Assembly (NCBI RefSeq): GCF_932294415.1
Contig: NC_065535.1
Coordinates: forward strand, 25,818,782-25,882,781
Direction of reading: 5' to 3'
From: Quercus robur
Taxonomy: Eukaryota; Streptophyta; Magnoliopsida; Fagales; Fagaceae
Length of the DNA: 64,000 bases
The position numbers and the translations under genes are program-made. Position 1 is the stretch's first letter, and each line of letters opens with the position of its first letter. Shown here one piece after another: positions 34,895-47,300 of this stretch. Under the pieces are notes generated by a model. The model made no database searches. It saw only the letters and a program-made list of their open reading frames with translations, and had not been told where the DNA came from.

Positions 34895-37406
34895 CTAGTC
34901 GTAAACCCGTGCGATTCACGGGAAAGTTATTGATAACTTCCCTAATATGGAAAAAAAATATCAATATCATAGTATAATTTATATACCAAATCAATAAAAT
35001 CTATCACTTACAAAGTAATAAAATCTATCACATGTACTGAGATATTGTGATAGCCAAGAGCTTGAGATTTGATAATAGTTACAATTTAAGAGGAAAAAAA
35101 AAATACTAATACCAATAATGATAAGTCCAAATCCAATATAATTTGATATATTTTTTTCTATCACTAATAATTTGTTATACCTAAAATGTATGCTAAAGAT
35201 GACATTAATAATTATTCTCAATACCTAAAAATCATATGTAATATGAACAATATATATAAAAAATAAAGAAATGGTTAACAAAATTGGAGTAGTAGTAATT
35301 AAATTTGTAGTTGTTTATCTAAAAATAAGAGTAGGACTTGCAAAATAAGTATTTTTAAGTTATTAATATATAAGGGAAATAATGTAGACAATCCAATATG
35401 AGTCAACCTATTTTATAATTTTAAAAAAATCTAAACAATTGAAGAGACGTGAAGGTGGGAAAGTAGTCGGTAAAAAAAAGTTTTAAATTCCTTCTGCATT
35501 TCAATTTGTGAACCTAATTTCACTTTCCTCTCTTTTTTTCTTCTATTTTTTTTCCTTCTCCACGGTTTTTAAATTATCTCATCTCTATTTTTTTTTACTC
35601 CTATTTGGAATTGTTCTTATACACACTTAAAAAAAAAAAAAAAAAAAAAATTTCCAGTGCCTTATCTTTTATTTTCCCAATCCTACATGGCTACATCAAT
35701 ACAGCTTCTCCCTTCTCTCTCTTCCTCACTCTCTCTTCTTAGTTTCACTCACAAAAACAATAAAAATGTTATGTTTTTTTACAAAAAAAAAAATCTTGCA
35801 CTCCTTTTTTTTTTTTTTTTGTCAAAAGATTTCGTAAAAGTATTCATCTTATTGTTATTTTCAGACCTGAACAGCTAAATAAACTGTAAAAAGGAAGGAT
35901 TAAAATTTTTGAAATTAGACCAAGGTCAAATCAAAGTTGAACCATGATGACATCATAATTAATTGAAAATATAAATAAATATATTAAATTAGTACAAATT
36001 GAAAAATTAATTAAAATAATCCAATTAAATATAGAGAGATATATTTCTTTATATAATATTGGTCAAAATCCATATAATTTTTAAGATATTTGAACTAATA
36101 TGTCAAATCAAACCCAAATCTGTACCTAATAATAATAATAATAATAATAATAACAACAATAACAACTACATTTTTTTAGAATATTATAATCATAACGTGA
36201 ACCTAAATATAATGAAAAAGAAAAAGAACATGTTGACAAAAAAGGAATAAGAGAGAGAACATGATAGATGATACATACATATCATTATCACGTGGGGGAG
36301 GGACTGAAAATTGAAATGAAATATAGTCTGACACTTTCAACTCCCACCATTCAATTTTCCACAAGTTAGTCATGTAGAGGTAAGGACGAAACAAAAAGGG
36401 GTAAGAAGAAGAAAGCACAAATCAAATTTGAATAAACGAAGAATTCAATCCTTACAGCAGGTAGCCTTCTTCTTCTTCTTCTTCTTTTTTTTCTTCTTCC
36501 TCATCTTTGAAACAAAACCATCAATGTTTGACAGATTTCATGGTGGTTGAAGCTTCAACAATGGTGATAAGGTGTTATGAGCCTGTAAAATACCTTTTTT
36601 TATATAAAATAAAAATCGTCCCCTTTTTTTTCGTAGAACAGATCCTTTGTCATCCCTCTCTTATAGAACTACTCTTTTCTAAAATGATCTAAGAAAGAAC
36701 ATAGTGGGCATTTCAAGGGCAGAAATAATCTTTCAGGTCTTTTAAAAAAAAAATTCAATGTATTTATTGTTTTGGGTTTAAGATGGGTGCAATTTGGCAA
36801 TTTCTTTTAGTGGAGTTTTTCCCATACTTCAGAAAATAGAATCAATTAATTTTTTTAAGTGATTTTCACTTATTCCTTTGAGTTTATAATACAAATGCTG
36901 TTGTACTACGTTAATATGTACCCGAATTTTATTTCCCATACATTTGAGGAAAGGGTATCTGACCTTTAAACTTGTTTTGGCTTCGTTGGCTGGTGTTACA
37001 AAAAAGAGAAGTCTGCTGCAAATGGTAAATTTCAGAAGAAGGAGAGAGTGAGGAAAAAAGAGCGTACAATGAGAAAGACATAAAAAAGAAGGTGAAGTTT
37101 TATTTATAATTACTGCTCCAAGAAGAGACAGAACGTTGTGTCTCTTTTTAGCAATAGGCAGTTTTTGTTTTTATTTTTATTTTTATGGTGAACGTTTCAG
37201 TTTTATAACTACCAAATGGTACGGTGCAACTAAACAACAAAGGTAGCAGAAAATAATACTGAAACAGTTTGTTTAAGTGTCAAACGAAAAGGTATATTTT
37301 TTTGTGTTTTTAATCGTAAACATGGCATAAATTTAGGTAGTCATGTGGTGTAATGAGGCGTGGTCAACAAAAAGTCAAACGTTTCGGTTTTTAATTATTA
37401 TATAGA
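34895..37406 (-). mobile_element. non-autonomous Helitron, 2.5 kb
   Basis: On the minus strand it begins TCTATATAATAATTAAAAAC with an AACCGAAAC word shared by the other Helitrons here. It ends with a hairpin (CCCGTG..TCGCACGGG), then TTTACGACTAG before a host T. It lies between host A and T as Helitrons do. The matching site in unit 4 (between 55338 and 55339) reads CATATTCG on the minus strand, exactly the pre-insertion sequence. There is no RepHel coding. The interior is AT-rich with (AAT)n at 36128-36152 and CTT runs near 36468-36500. Confidence 0.85.
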
Positions 37407-37698
37407 TATGCTACTGTATTCGTATTCATAGAAAACGAAAATGCTGAAAAGTTATATTTATTTTTTGTATTCAAATCCAAATTCTAAGGTATTGAAAATG
37501 AAAATTGAATACAAATGTTAAAATCAAACCAGTTTTTTAGTGGTGGAACCACTAAATTCTGAAAATGAAAACAAAAAACCGTGATTTTTTCAGCTAAACA
37601 AACCAACTTAAAAGTTTCCCTTAGTAACTTCAGAACTTGCCAATTGAGTTACAAAATGCTGGACGCCTTATTCATTAAGTACTTGGTAAGCTATAAAG

Positions 37699-38700
37699 CT
37701 ACCCTGTGCTCCTCAAGATAGGGCAGGTTGAAACCGCCGCTTCAGTGGAACTATCAAGACTAGCACCTCGCAGAAGACCTCCTAGCAGTTCTCCACGGTC
37801 AAAGAAGAACTCAGTCTTGATGATTTTCTCTTGTTCATCCAACTGTTTCAAACAAGAGAATAAATTCCATATGGAAAAGGACAGATGATCATGAATCATG
37901 ATGATGCTAAGCTCCTGATTAAAAAATAAAAAATAAAAAATTGCAGGAGGATACCTCGAAAATTCCAATCCCAAAGAGTTCAACCATTTCCCCAGTTGGT
38001 GCATGGCCCTTGAAAGGACCCTCCATGTAACCCCAGTGCCTGAACTTGTATACAATCACTGGTGGTCCTGAATAAACTTGGAGAATCTCCACAGCAAACC
38101 CACGAGGGAAAGCCGTTGTGAAAGCTATATGAGATGAATCAGCTGTTTCTTCTGCTGGGTTGTACACACGAAGCTTCTCTGGCAAAGAGGTTTGTAGGAA
38201 GAAGTTGTAGCCTCCCCCAAGCTTACGCTTTTCTTCCAAATTCACTGCCTGCCTTCCTGCATGTTTTGCATCAGTATACATATGGTCAAAGAGATTAGAG
38301 ATGCTTATACACAAAACAACAGTGAAGTAAATCTATATATATGTGTGTGGAGTAAAAACTGTTACCATTTAGACTGGCAGTATACTTTTTTGGATCAATT
38401 GATTTATTGTCATCAAAGCTTTTCTTGTGGAATATCTCCATTTCCCATGTCTTTACAAGGTTTTGCACTTTTTCTTCAAGTGAGCCAGGAGGCCATACCT
38501 GCCATTAATCAATTATTGGTTATCAGACAGATCATACAAATATAATTATCGTATCTCTTAATATACAAGAGAGAGACCTTAGTTCTGCCTTCTTCAAAAA
38601 GCTTGTTAACAGCATCATAATTAGGAGGAGCACCAAACCTCCATATGGTGTTCTTCTCCCCTTCATCATTTAAGTGGGAACGATATTTGTCGTGATCCAT
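37699..38700 (-). CDS. pathogen-related protein (SnoaL/NTF2-like family), copy 1
   Basis: Four GT-AG exons: 38700-38578, 38498-38366, 38256-37955, 37842-37699 (702 nt, 233 residues). The sequence closely follows plant pathogen-related proteins such as the barley one (from memory): DKYRSHLNDEGEKNTIWRFG at the N-terminus, then WPPGSLEEKVQNLVKTWEME, and GPPVIVYKFRHWGYMEGPFK with HAPTGEMVELFG in the NTF2/SnoaL-like half. Probably cytosolic: no signal peptide or membrane segment is seen. In other plants the transcript is induced by pathogens; the molecular activity is not established. All splice sites and frames are intact. It is duplicated at 55631-56667. A TATA box lies about 77 nt upstream. Confidence 0.9.
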
Positions 38701-38776
38701 TTCTACTTACACCTTTAGTAAACAAGAAGATTTAAGTCTTGCTTAACCTTGAACTAGAATTTTGTGTTTGAGAAGA

Positions 38777-38784
38777 CTTTATAT
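38777..38784 (-). promoter_or_regulatory. TATA box of pathogen-related gene copy 1
   Basis: Minus-strand CCATATAAAG lies about 77-84 nt upstream of the start codon. It is conserved upstream of copy 2 (about 56743-56751). Confidence 0.55.
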
Positions 38785-38853
38785 GGGCAAAATTTTACCT
38801 AACACCTTTATTTATTTATTTATTTTTTATGAATACCTAATACCTTTAGAAAA

Positions 38854-38890
<37 letters not shown>

Positions 38891-40130
38891 CAACAACAAC
38901 AAGGGCGTAGCCATTAATAATTACTTAGGGGGCCGGGTTGTAGTAGAGATATACTAAATATAATTCATAAGTTTATTGAATACAAAATTATCAACTTTCA
39001 TATATCATCATATTCTTGTACATTAATGAACATGAAAAAATGTCTAGTTTAATGTAGACATACAAAAAAGAAAATTCACATCAAATTATACCTGACGACG
39101 ATTTTTCATGGAATAAAATTCATCCATTATCATCTCTATAGTGAAATTCCCTACAATGAATTATCATATAAAATTCATTATAATAAATTATCATCCACCT
39201 TTTAGGATAAAAAAATTAAATAAACAAATCAATCAAAAGTATAAACAAACAACATAAACAAAATACACAGACTCACGAATCTCACCCCAATTGCCTTTCA
39301 TAGATGATTATTTATTTATTTATAATTTACTTAGTTTACTACCCAACTACACAATGCAAGCCCCACTGAAGAGACAAACAACACAAAAGCCAAAATGCTA
39401 AGTCACAGGGTTAGTGGGTCAAGAATAAAGAATACAATAACAATAAACACAAAAAGACAAAGTCAAATAAGCATAAATTGCTTATTGATGGAGGCATGAC
39501 ACTATGGAGGCGTGAATTGAGAACTGAGAAGGGAAAAAATCCAAGGCATATGGTGTGTTTGGATACCGCTTATTTTGATGAAACTAAAAAATTATTATTG
39601 AAAGTACTATAAATAAAGGTAAAAGTTAGTTGAAATAATACAATGAGGCTCATGAATAGTACTAAAAAGTGCAGTGGGGCTCATGAATAGTAGCAAAAAT
39701 AAGCTGAATAGTGAAATAATTTTAATTTTTTATTTCAATCCAAATGCACACATAGGCGTGACAGTCAGATTGTTTTCTCCTTTTTTCTAATGGTGAGGAT
39801 TGAAGATGCTTTTGTTTTGTTTGATCAGGCATTTTAGATTTGGGGTTGGGCTAGGCTGGAAGTGTGTTTAATTTAGGGGAGAAATTTTTTTGTTTTATTA
39901 GGGATTTGGGGGTGGTTGGTGGCGCTGGATGTGGGCCAAGATTTTTCTTTTATTTGAAGTTATATTGGACTAGGACTTTAGAAGAATTGTTGAAATAGTC
40001 TGGGGGGATATTTATTTTTGCGGGTGCCCATGTCATTTTTTATATACTCTAATGGAATATGAAAAATTTTGGGGGGCCAAGGAGCCAAGTGGCTCCGCCC
40101 CTGGATAATAATAATAATAATAATAATAGT
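38785..40130. other. intergenic with microsatellite and MITE
   Basis: (AAT)n at 38855-38886 is followed by (CAA)n. The rest is duplicated at 56752-58150. No gene recognised. Confidence 0.6.
39551..39757. mobile_element. MITE of the GTTTGGATACCGC family
   Basis: It begins GTGTGTTTGGATACCGC and ends CAATCCAAATGCACACA, an imperfect inverted pair, and contains the GAAAGTACTATAAATAAAGG and CATGAATAGTA blocks of this family. It is also present in unit 4 (57593-57790), so it predates duplication B. Confidence 0.6.
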
Positions 40131-40453
40131 TGTTAAATATTAGCATTCATACACCATGTTGAATATGCTAGTATAGATGTGGAAGCGAAAGCATAAAGTA
40201 TAAAATAAAATAACACACGAGGGTTACGTGGTTCAGCCTAACGACCTACATTCACGGAGGAAACCCTAAAGGGCTACATCAATAATATATTAAAGTGTAG
40301 TACAAATCCTGTATTACAATGAATTATAACATGTTTATATAAAGTAGACTAAACCCTAGACTAATAGACTTCTAGTACAAATAGGAGACTTGGCTTGCAC
40401 ACAAAGTAGAATTAGGCTTGAGCCTATCCTAATGGGCTAATATATCTCTAACA
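40131..40453 (-). repeat. left LTR of the TRIM-like element
   Basis: 323 bp, starts TGTTAAATATT and ends ATCTCTAACA. Confidence 0.85.
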
Positions 40454-40746
40454 CCCCCTCTCAAACTTAAGATGGAAGCTTGATGAAATCTTGAGATTTG
40501 ATAAGGTTGAGAAAATCCCTTGAATAAAGTTTGGCTCTGTGACGGTAGTTTGAGGAAGGCAATGATCTTGCAGTGTTGATGCGACTTCTAACGATGGCTT
40601 GACTATACCAGAAAGTTTTGACAGCAACAGTAGGAAGCCAAAGAAGATGAATGCAACAAAGAAAAATATCGAGGAAGACAAAGATTGCTCTTAAATATAT
40701 CGTAAAGACAGAAAATCATGGCCACAGGAAGGTGGCTCTGATACCA

Positions 40747-41069
40747 TATTAAATATTAGCATTCATACACCATGTTGAATATGCTAGTATAGATGCAGAA
40801 GCGAAATCATAAAGTATAAAACAAAATAACACACGAGGATTATGTGGTTCAGTCTAACGGCCTACATCTACAAAGGAAACCCTAAAGGGTTACATCAATA
40901 ATATAATAAAGTGTAGTACAAATCCTGTGTTGCAATGAATTATAACATGTGTATATATAGTAGACTAAACCCTAGACTAATAGACTTCTAGTACAAGTAC
41001 GAGACTTGGCTTGTACACAAAATAGAATTAGGCTTGGGCCTATACTAATGGGCTAATATATCTCTAACA
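40747..41069 (-). repeat. right LTR of the TRIM-like element
   Basis: 323 bp, same length as the left LTR. The primer-binding site lies immediately to its left. Confidence 0.85.
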
Positions 41070-41457
41070 ATAGTAATAATATAAAATTTAAAAAAAAAAA
41101 AAAAATAGTTACCTAACACGCTTAGAATAGTCTGAGACTCCAATCTCCCCGCAACCATGAGTCAAGGTTTTGATCATATAAATAAAATAAAACAAAAAGA
41201 AGCGTATGAGTATATGATCCTTTTTTATTTTTATTTTTTGGAAAATAAACAAAATGGAGACTAGTCACAAGACTCACAATAAAATATCTGAAGGAAAAGT
41301 AAAATAAATGAAAACATACAACGCATCTTACCTTAATATGCATTAGCATCATTAAAATGCATGAATAAGTACACATGAAATGCAGGGGGGAAAATTTTTA
41401 AGAACATGAACACGTTGTTTAGGAGGCGTTATATATTTCTGCCGGTTATTATTATTA
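41070..41457. other. intergenic, no gene
   Basis: AT-rich, duplicated at 58175-58575. The minus-strand open frame here is not recognisable. Confidence 0.6.
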
Positions 41458-42981
41458 TCTATATATATATATTATATATATATATAACCGAAACCTCTAA
41501 AGCTCTCACAATTTTCCACATCAGCACAATATTTAAATAAAATTATTTGACTTTTTAAAAATAAATAACACACATTCCTTTTTCAAAACAAAAACCTAAC
41601 TAGCCATGCTTCTCCTTCTTGAGCTAGGGTTTCAGCCATTCATACTTTTCTCCTTCTTTAGCACTCCCTTTCCAGTTGCTACATCCGAAAAATCAAATCA
41701 AGTTTTGGCTTTTTCTATTTGCTAAATTTTTTTTATATTGATTTCTAGGGTTTAGTTCAATAAACATTAGCAATTTACAAATCTGTGCAACCGACAATAC
41801 ATATTTATAAGTGATGCAAGTGTTGACTAATATTTGATTGCTGATTTTTACAAATTTGTGCAACCGACAGTACATGTTTATGAGTGGTGCACGTGTTGAA
41901 TAATACTTGATTGCTGATTTTTCAACCTTCAATGATAGCGTACATTTCTAAATCTTGCAATCAAGTTTAGATATTTGTTTACCATGACCTGATTATATTA
42001 ATATCTTTACATGATGAAAATTTCTGTGATTATAAATCAATAATTCATTTTTATTAATCATTGATTTGTGCCCTTTGTTATAGATTCAATTTTGCAAATC
42101 TCTATGGATTTCACCAATGACCTTTTTACTATGGATTTTCGTTTGCTGAGTGAAGGCTTAGTTATTGGTAGCGTGGGGGAGGGAATCAATCTTATGAGGT
42201 GATGTCAACAATTATAACATACTGTATGAATTTTGGTACAACTACGCCTCCATAGCAACTTTCTTAATAATTTTTAATTTCTGTTAATGATTGTTAATTG
42301 GAATTCTACTTTAATGTAGTAACTATGGCTCCCTTGCTTATTTATAAAACTGTTTTTGTTTTTGCAATTGGAATTTACAAGTACTTCGGTGGATTTGTGG
42401 ATTACATTGATTGGCAGAAGCTTTTAGCACCTTCAAAACCCACATATGTGATCATAGCCACCTCACCTAATGGTTCTTCTTATTTATAATTTGTGTTGAT
42501 ATTATTCTTAGTTGAGAAAGGAAAGAAAAGTTACCCAACATAGGTAATGGCGTTAAATTTAATTTTACTATATAGCTGAAATAGGTTTGCATTTGATTTG
42601 ATTTTTTCACTTGTAGTTATTTTCGTCAATGTTGAATACTTTCTTGAATTCCAAATGCATTAGGATTATGATTGTCTCAAGTGAAGAGAGACATTTTTTA
42701 AAATTTTTATTCAACCACCCCCTGTTGGTGCATCTTCATATTTTGAATTTATATTGATCTAATTGTTATTCCTATCTTGCATGCTTTCTTTGCAGCATAA
42801 TTGCTAATAATGATAAGTTAGCATATGTAATGTGTGGTCTTATTAATAGTTAAATATATATGGGGAAGTATATATCTTAACTTACATTTTAGTTTAATTT
42901 TCGTTTTTATGAATTTAGAACAATTATTGATATTGCATATTTTATATAACTATTCCGTGCATCGCACGGGTTAGCGACTAG
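41458..42981 (+). mobile_element. non-autonomous Helitron, 1.5 kb (unit 3 copy)
   Basis: It starts TCTATATATATATATTATAT, soon followed by AACCGAAACC, and ends with the hairpin CCGTGCATCGCACGG (42955-42969), then GTTAGCGACTAG before a host T. It sits inside a (TTA)n microsatellite, between A and T. There is no RepHel coding. A 63-codon frame at 42298-42489 is kept in the unit 4 copy but is not recognisable. It corresponds to about 61309-62813 in unit 4. Confidence 0.8.
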
Positions 42982-43271
42982 TTATTATTATTATTATTAT
43001 TTTGGTAAGTTAGAAAAACGAGAATTAGTGACAGATTATGAACATGATCACACAAATATGTTGATCACATTATATCATTAAGAAAATGAGAACTAATAAC
43101 ATCTTATCACCTAAACTTTGTTGTGAAACTGTTGTGTCCATTATATATTACTCATTTATTTTTTGGTAATATCAAATCAATGCTGAGTTATGGTTGGGTT
43201 TTATTGTGAGCGCGGATTTGATTGGGCCCTTTCAGATAACACAAGGTGTATAGAGATTATGAAGGAATAAA

Positions 43272-43661
43272 GAGGATATTGGGCTTTTGCCCTATTTTGT
43301 AAAAAATCTAGCACAATATCCCTATTTTGAAACTATTTTGGTCCACATCCTTGTTTTAGTACTCGATTTAAAAAAAAAAATTTGAGTTATAAGTGGAACT
43401 CGACATTAGCAATGTCGAGTTTTTTGCATATTATGCCACTTAATTTAAAAAAAAAAAAATTTAAGTGAAACTCAACTTTGCTAAAGTCGAGTTTTAATTA
43501 AAAATTTACATATAACTCGATTTTGAGGATATCGAGTTTTATACCGAACTCGATTTTGTTAAAATCGAGTTTCAAAAACAGGGACATAAACCTAAATAGT
43601 TTCAAAATAGGACCATATTGCTGTTATTTTTACAAAATAAGGGCAAAAGCCCAATATCCCC
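43272..43661. mobile_element. 390-bp foldback MULE-type MITE (unit 3 copy)
   Basis: The ends GAGGATATTGGGCTTTTGCC and, read from the right, GGGGATATTGGGCTTTTGCC form long inverted repeats that extend through CTATTTTGAAACTATTT. It is flanked by AAGGAATAAA on both sides (43262-43271, 43662-43671), so a 9-10 bp target duplication. The core carries repeated small palindromes built on ACTCGA/TCGAGT. Confidence 0.8.
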
Positions 43662-43671
43662 AAGGAATAAA

Positions 43672-45419
43672 AGGGTCATGTGTTTTGCACTATTAAAAGC
43701 AAAGGGAAATGCAAAAGCTCAGCATGTTAGCAATATCTAGTCTTAGTTATAAAAAAAAAAAAAATCCAGTTGACATGTTGTCAGTTGGGCATGTGATTTT
43801 GGTTGCGAGGTAGGTTTGAAGATATGTAGCTGCTATTTTATCAAAATCCTTAGGAGTACTATATTTACAACATTTTCATAATAATTTTACAACAAGGTTT
43901 AGGTGGCAATTTATTACTAGTTCTCGTTTAAACCCACCACTAACATCACGTTTTTGCAAAAGAACGAACACAACACTTAGGCTGTCGTGTCTATGTGTGG
44001 CATGTACAGAACACAGGAAACACATTGAACATGGTTGCATGCATGTCCCAGTTGTGTTTTATTTATTTATTTATTTTATTTTTATATGACTGACATGGCT
44101 AGAAAGAGCTTGTGCCCCCCCCCCCCCCCAAAAAAAAAAAAAAAACAAACAGAAGTTAAACACACTACCTCTCACGCCAATCTCCTCCCCCACCAATCTT
44201 TTTGTTCTTCTCCTCCCATGTCGATCACTTCTTCTTCTTTTGTTGCTCTTAGATCTATTTCTCTTCTACAATTTTACCCCTTTGCCCTTTTTCCTTCTTT
44301 TGTCTGTGTGTGCCTTTTAATTGTTTTTTCTGCCTCACATTATCACACACTCACACATGAAGAGCTCTTTTATCTCTAGCCACCCATGTTAACAATAGAT
44401 ATGTTTATAAGTTAAAGTCCACTATCTATCAAGCCAAGTAATCGACTATAACCTAAAAATATATGTCCAACTCCACTTAAAATGCCTACAAAATAGGACA
44501 TTCTCCTACTAATCCATGTCTTCAAAACAAACTTATTCAAAAAACCTTTTTTTTTTTTAATTTTAAAAAAAGGGAAATTATGATACTAGACCAAAAAATT
44601 AATTAAAAAAAAGCCTCATTGCACGCGCAAAGCACGTTTGATGTGGCTAGTATATATATATATATATAATTAATTAATTAATTTATATATATTTATATAT
44701 TTTGCCATACCCGTGTCCTAATTTTTCAAAAATTGTCATATCTTTGTATTATACCTATGCTCGTATCCATGTCCATGTTTCCTAGTCTACCATTAACAGT
44801 TTGCCACCTAAGTTTTGTTATGAAATTTTTGTAAAAAGTTTGTGTCCATAATTTTATTCCAACCCCTGGTTTGAGTTTCTTTTACAACCAAATAATATTT
44901 GCCTTATTTCTTCACTAAATTTGGTTCCTGCATTATAAATTTATGGAGAATGTTAACAAGCACCAGAGAGTGCTTGTTAAGGTTTGCCAATGTGGGTCCC
45001 ACATTAATAAAAAAATTGAGTAAATTAGAGAAAAAGCATGACATGGCTTGTAAGAAAAAATCGGACAAATTTGCCCTCTTAATATGGGACACGATTGGCA
45101 CTGGCAGGGGGCATTTTTTTCCTTCGACAAAATTGCCTTCTTAACACATTTCCCTCTCTTTCACTTTTTATTTCCCACCAAATCTTATTTTACCATTATT
45201 TTACTGTCCACTTTCTTTCACTTTACCAATATCAAACTCAATTTCTTCCCCTTTACCAATATCAAAGAGAAGAAGAGATGAAGAAATGTCAATAAAGGAT
45301 TGAGGAATAATTAAACAAGGTACCACTATTGTATTTCATTTGATTCATAGTTATTTTTTTAAAAATAGGTTAAAATTAATATGTTGTTAGTTTTTATTTT
45401 TGATACATGTATACTGTAG
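43672..45419. other. intergenic upstream of the FAR1-like gene
   Basis: Contains a C14/A15 homopolymer pair (44116-44147) and AT microsatellite (44650-44690). A possible Helitron 3' end (GCACGCGC...GGCTAG before T) lies near 44620-44651. 43672-44160 is also seen in unit 4 up to the window end. The open frame at 44035-44379 runs through the homopolymers and is not credible as a gene. Confidence 0.5.
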
Positions 45420-45424
45420 CACTA

Positions 45425-47300
45425 ATGGATGGGGATGTAGTTGCAAAAGGTTGCTTTGACCTAAATGAACCACTTCAAGAAGGTATTATAATTTTATTTT
45501 ATTTGTGATTTACATTTCATTTATCATAGAATATTTTTAAACTCTTGTTTTTATATAGCACCAAAATTAATATGATGTTAATTTTTATTTCTAATACATG
45601 TATTATAGCATCAATGGATGGAAATGTAGTTGCAAGTGAGAGTCACAACTTTACTCTAAAAAATTGTTTTGACTTAAATGAACCCCTTCAAGAAGGTATT
45701 ATAATTCTATTTTATTTGTAAATTTATATTTCATTTATCATAGAATATGATGTTTATATTTTAAACTCTTGTTTTAATATAGCACCAATGGATGACAATG
45801 TAGATGCAAGTGAGACTCATCAATTTGTTCCAATGGATTGTTTTGACTTAAATGAATTGTCTCAAGAAGGTATCATTATTTTCATTTTATTTGTAATATA
45901 TAATTCATATATCATATAATATGATGTTGATTGTTTTTTTAATTTTTGTTTTAATATAGCACAAGTTGATGATGATTTGATTGCAAGTGAGGTTCATAGA
46001 AGTGTTTCAAAGAATTGTGTTGAATTAAATGAGCTTCCAAATGACGGAAAAACTCATAATACTTATGGAGATGAAATAATTGATTGGAATGAATGTCCAA
46101 TAGATAAAATGGGAGTTATTGAAGAACATGAAGATATAAATTCAATAGAAAATGAATTTGAGCCTTTTGTTGGTCAATGTTTCCTTAGTGAAGAAGAAGC
46201 TTTCATTTTCTATAAAAATTATGCAAATCGATATGGTTTTGCTATTCGAAAAGGTGATACTAAGGAAATAAAGGGAGAAATAGTAAGATGTGATTTCTTT
46301 CGTCATCGACAAGGTAAACAACCACTAAAAATAGTGGATCCATCTAAGGAGCAACGAAATAGGAAGTTTTTAAAATGTGGATGTAAAGCTCATTTAAGTA
46401 TAATTTTGCAAAAGTCATTTGATATTTTTCCTCGAGAATGGCATGTCACTAAGTTTGTTGTAGACCACAATCATGATTTGTTCTCCCTTTTAGAAGTGCA
46501 ATTTCTTCCAGCCAATCAAGTTATCAGTATAGATGATGAAAAACACATTTTCTTATTGAAAGAAGCTGGACTTTCAATTAGAGAAGTAATGCATGTTATG
46601 GAACTTGAGAGGCATTTGAAACATGGACAACTTCCATTTTTTCAAAGGGATATTCGTAATCTTTATGTGATTATGAGAAGGAAGAATGCAAAGAATGATG
46701 ACATGGATCTTTTACAATTTTGTAAAGTTGTTAGAAGAGAACTCTAGATTCCAATATGCATTTACAATCGATGAAGAAAATAGATTGGAGCATATTTTTG
46801 GTCACCTACTCATTGTTTTGATTGGTATCAAAAATATGGAGATGTGGTTGTTTTTATACTGCTTATAAGGTGAATGCTTATGATATGTCTTTTGGTATTT
46901 TTTTTGGTGTCAATAATCATCGAAAGAAAATTCTCTTTGATTGTGCACCTCTTCAAAATGAAACAACAACTGCCTTTAGATGGTTAATGAAGGTACGTTC
47001 TTTGTCTTATAAATTTGTACAATTATTTTTTAAATTTTATTTGATTAATTAGTAGAATAATAACGTATATCCTTTGAAATATTTTCATGCTTTAGTAAAT
47101 TTGTATTTGATTAGCAGACTTTTGCATGCTTAATGAAGAATCAACCCAAGGCAATTTTGACGAACCAAGATCCATGGATTACAGAGGCAATATCAAAAGA
47201 ATTGCCGGCTACAAAGCATGCCTTTTGTATATGGCATATTACCGCTAAATTTAGCGGTTGGTTTGCATCAATTCTTTGTAATCAATATTCAAATTGGTGT
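45425..47300 (+). pseudogene. FAR1-related (FRS) gene, frameshifted and truncated, with tandem 5' exons
   Basis: FAR1/FHY3 proteins are MULE-transposase-derived nuclear transcription factors. Exons: 45420-45482 (ATG at 45425), 45609-45695, 45783-45869, 45960-46992, 47118-47300 (cut). The second and third are 87 nt each, phase 1-1, and all four 5' exons carry a FDLNE-like unit (FDLNEPLQE, FDLNEPLQE, FDLNELSQE, VELNELPN). Exon 4 has the FAR1 zinc-finger region (AFIFYKNYANRYGFAIRKGD, KCGCKAHL, VVDHNHDL), then the transposase-derived domain (KVNAYDMSFGIFFGVNNH). Two frame breaks lie near 46735 and 46798. The usual FDTTY aspartate reads Tyr (FYTAYKV). The last exon ends at the duplication join after NQYSNWC. 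A longer copy should lie about 3 kb beyond the window's right end. Confidence 0.8.

Larger units (their letters stand above)
40131..41069 (-). mobile_element. TRIM-like miniature LTR retrotransposon
   Basis: Two 323-bp LTRs (40131-40453, 40747-41069) with a roughly 290-bp non-coding interior are flanked by a perfect 5-bp target duplication ATAGT. It reads on the minus strand: an initiator-Met primer site (TGGTATCAGAGCC) adjoins the right LTR. There is no gag or pol, as in TRIMs. Unit 4 has the unoccupied site (AATAATAGTAATAAT near 58172). I count 25 differences between the LTRs (7.7%), mostly transitions, so it is an older fossil than the other LTR elements here. Confidence 0.85.
33448..47300. 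repeat. tandem duplication B, unit 3
   Basis: First unit of a second direct tandem duplication, about 13.85 kb. It starts at AGGTCCC in the last DUF218 exon; at the join (47301) the same AGGTCCC follows a FAR1-like exon. Content private to this unit: a Helitron (34895-37406) and a TRIM-like element (40131-41069). Confidence 0.9.

Noticed and set aside
42298-42489. 63-codon frame kept in two Helitron copies, as a captured gene
   Set aside because: The copies are recent duplicates, so preservation is not evidence of selection, and the product is not recognisable.
44035-44379. 114-codon frame
   Set aside because: It runs through C14/A15 homopolymers and has no family resemblance.
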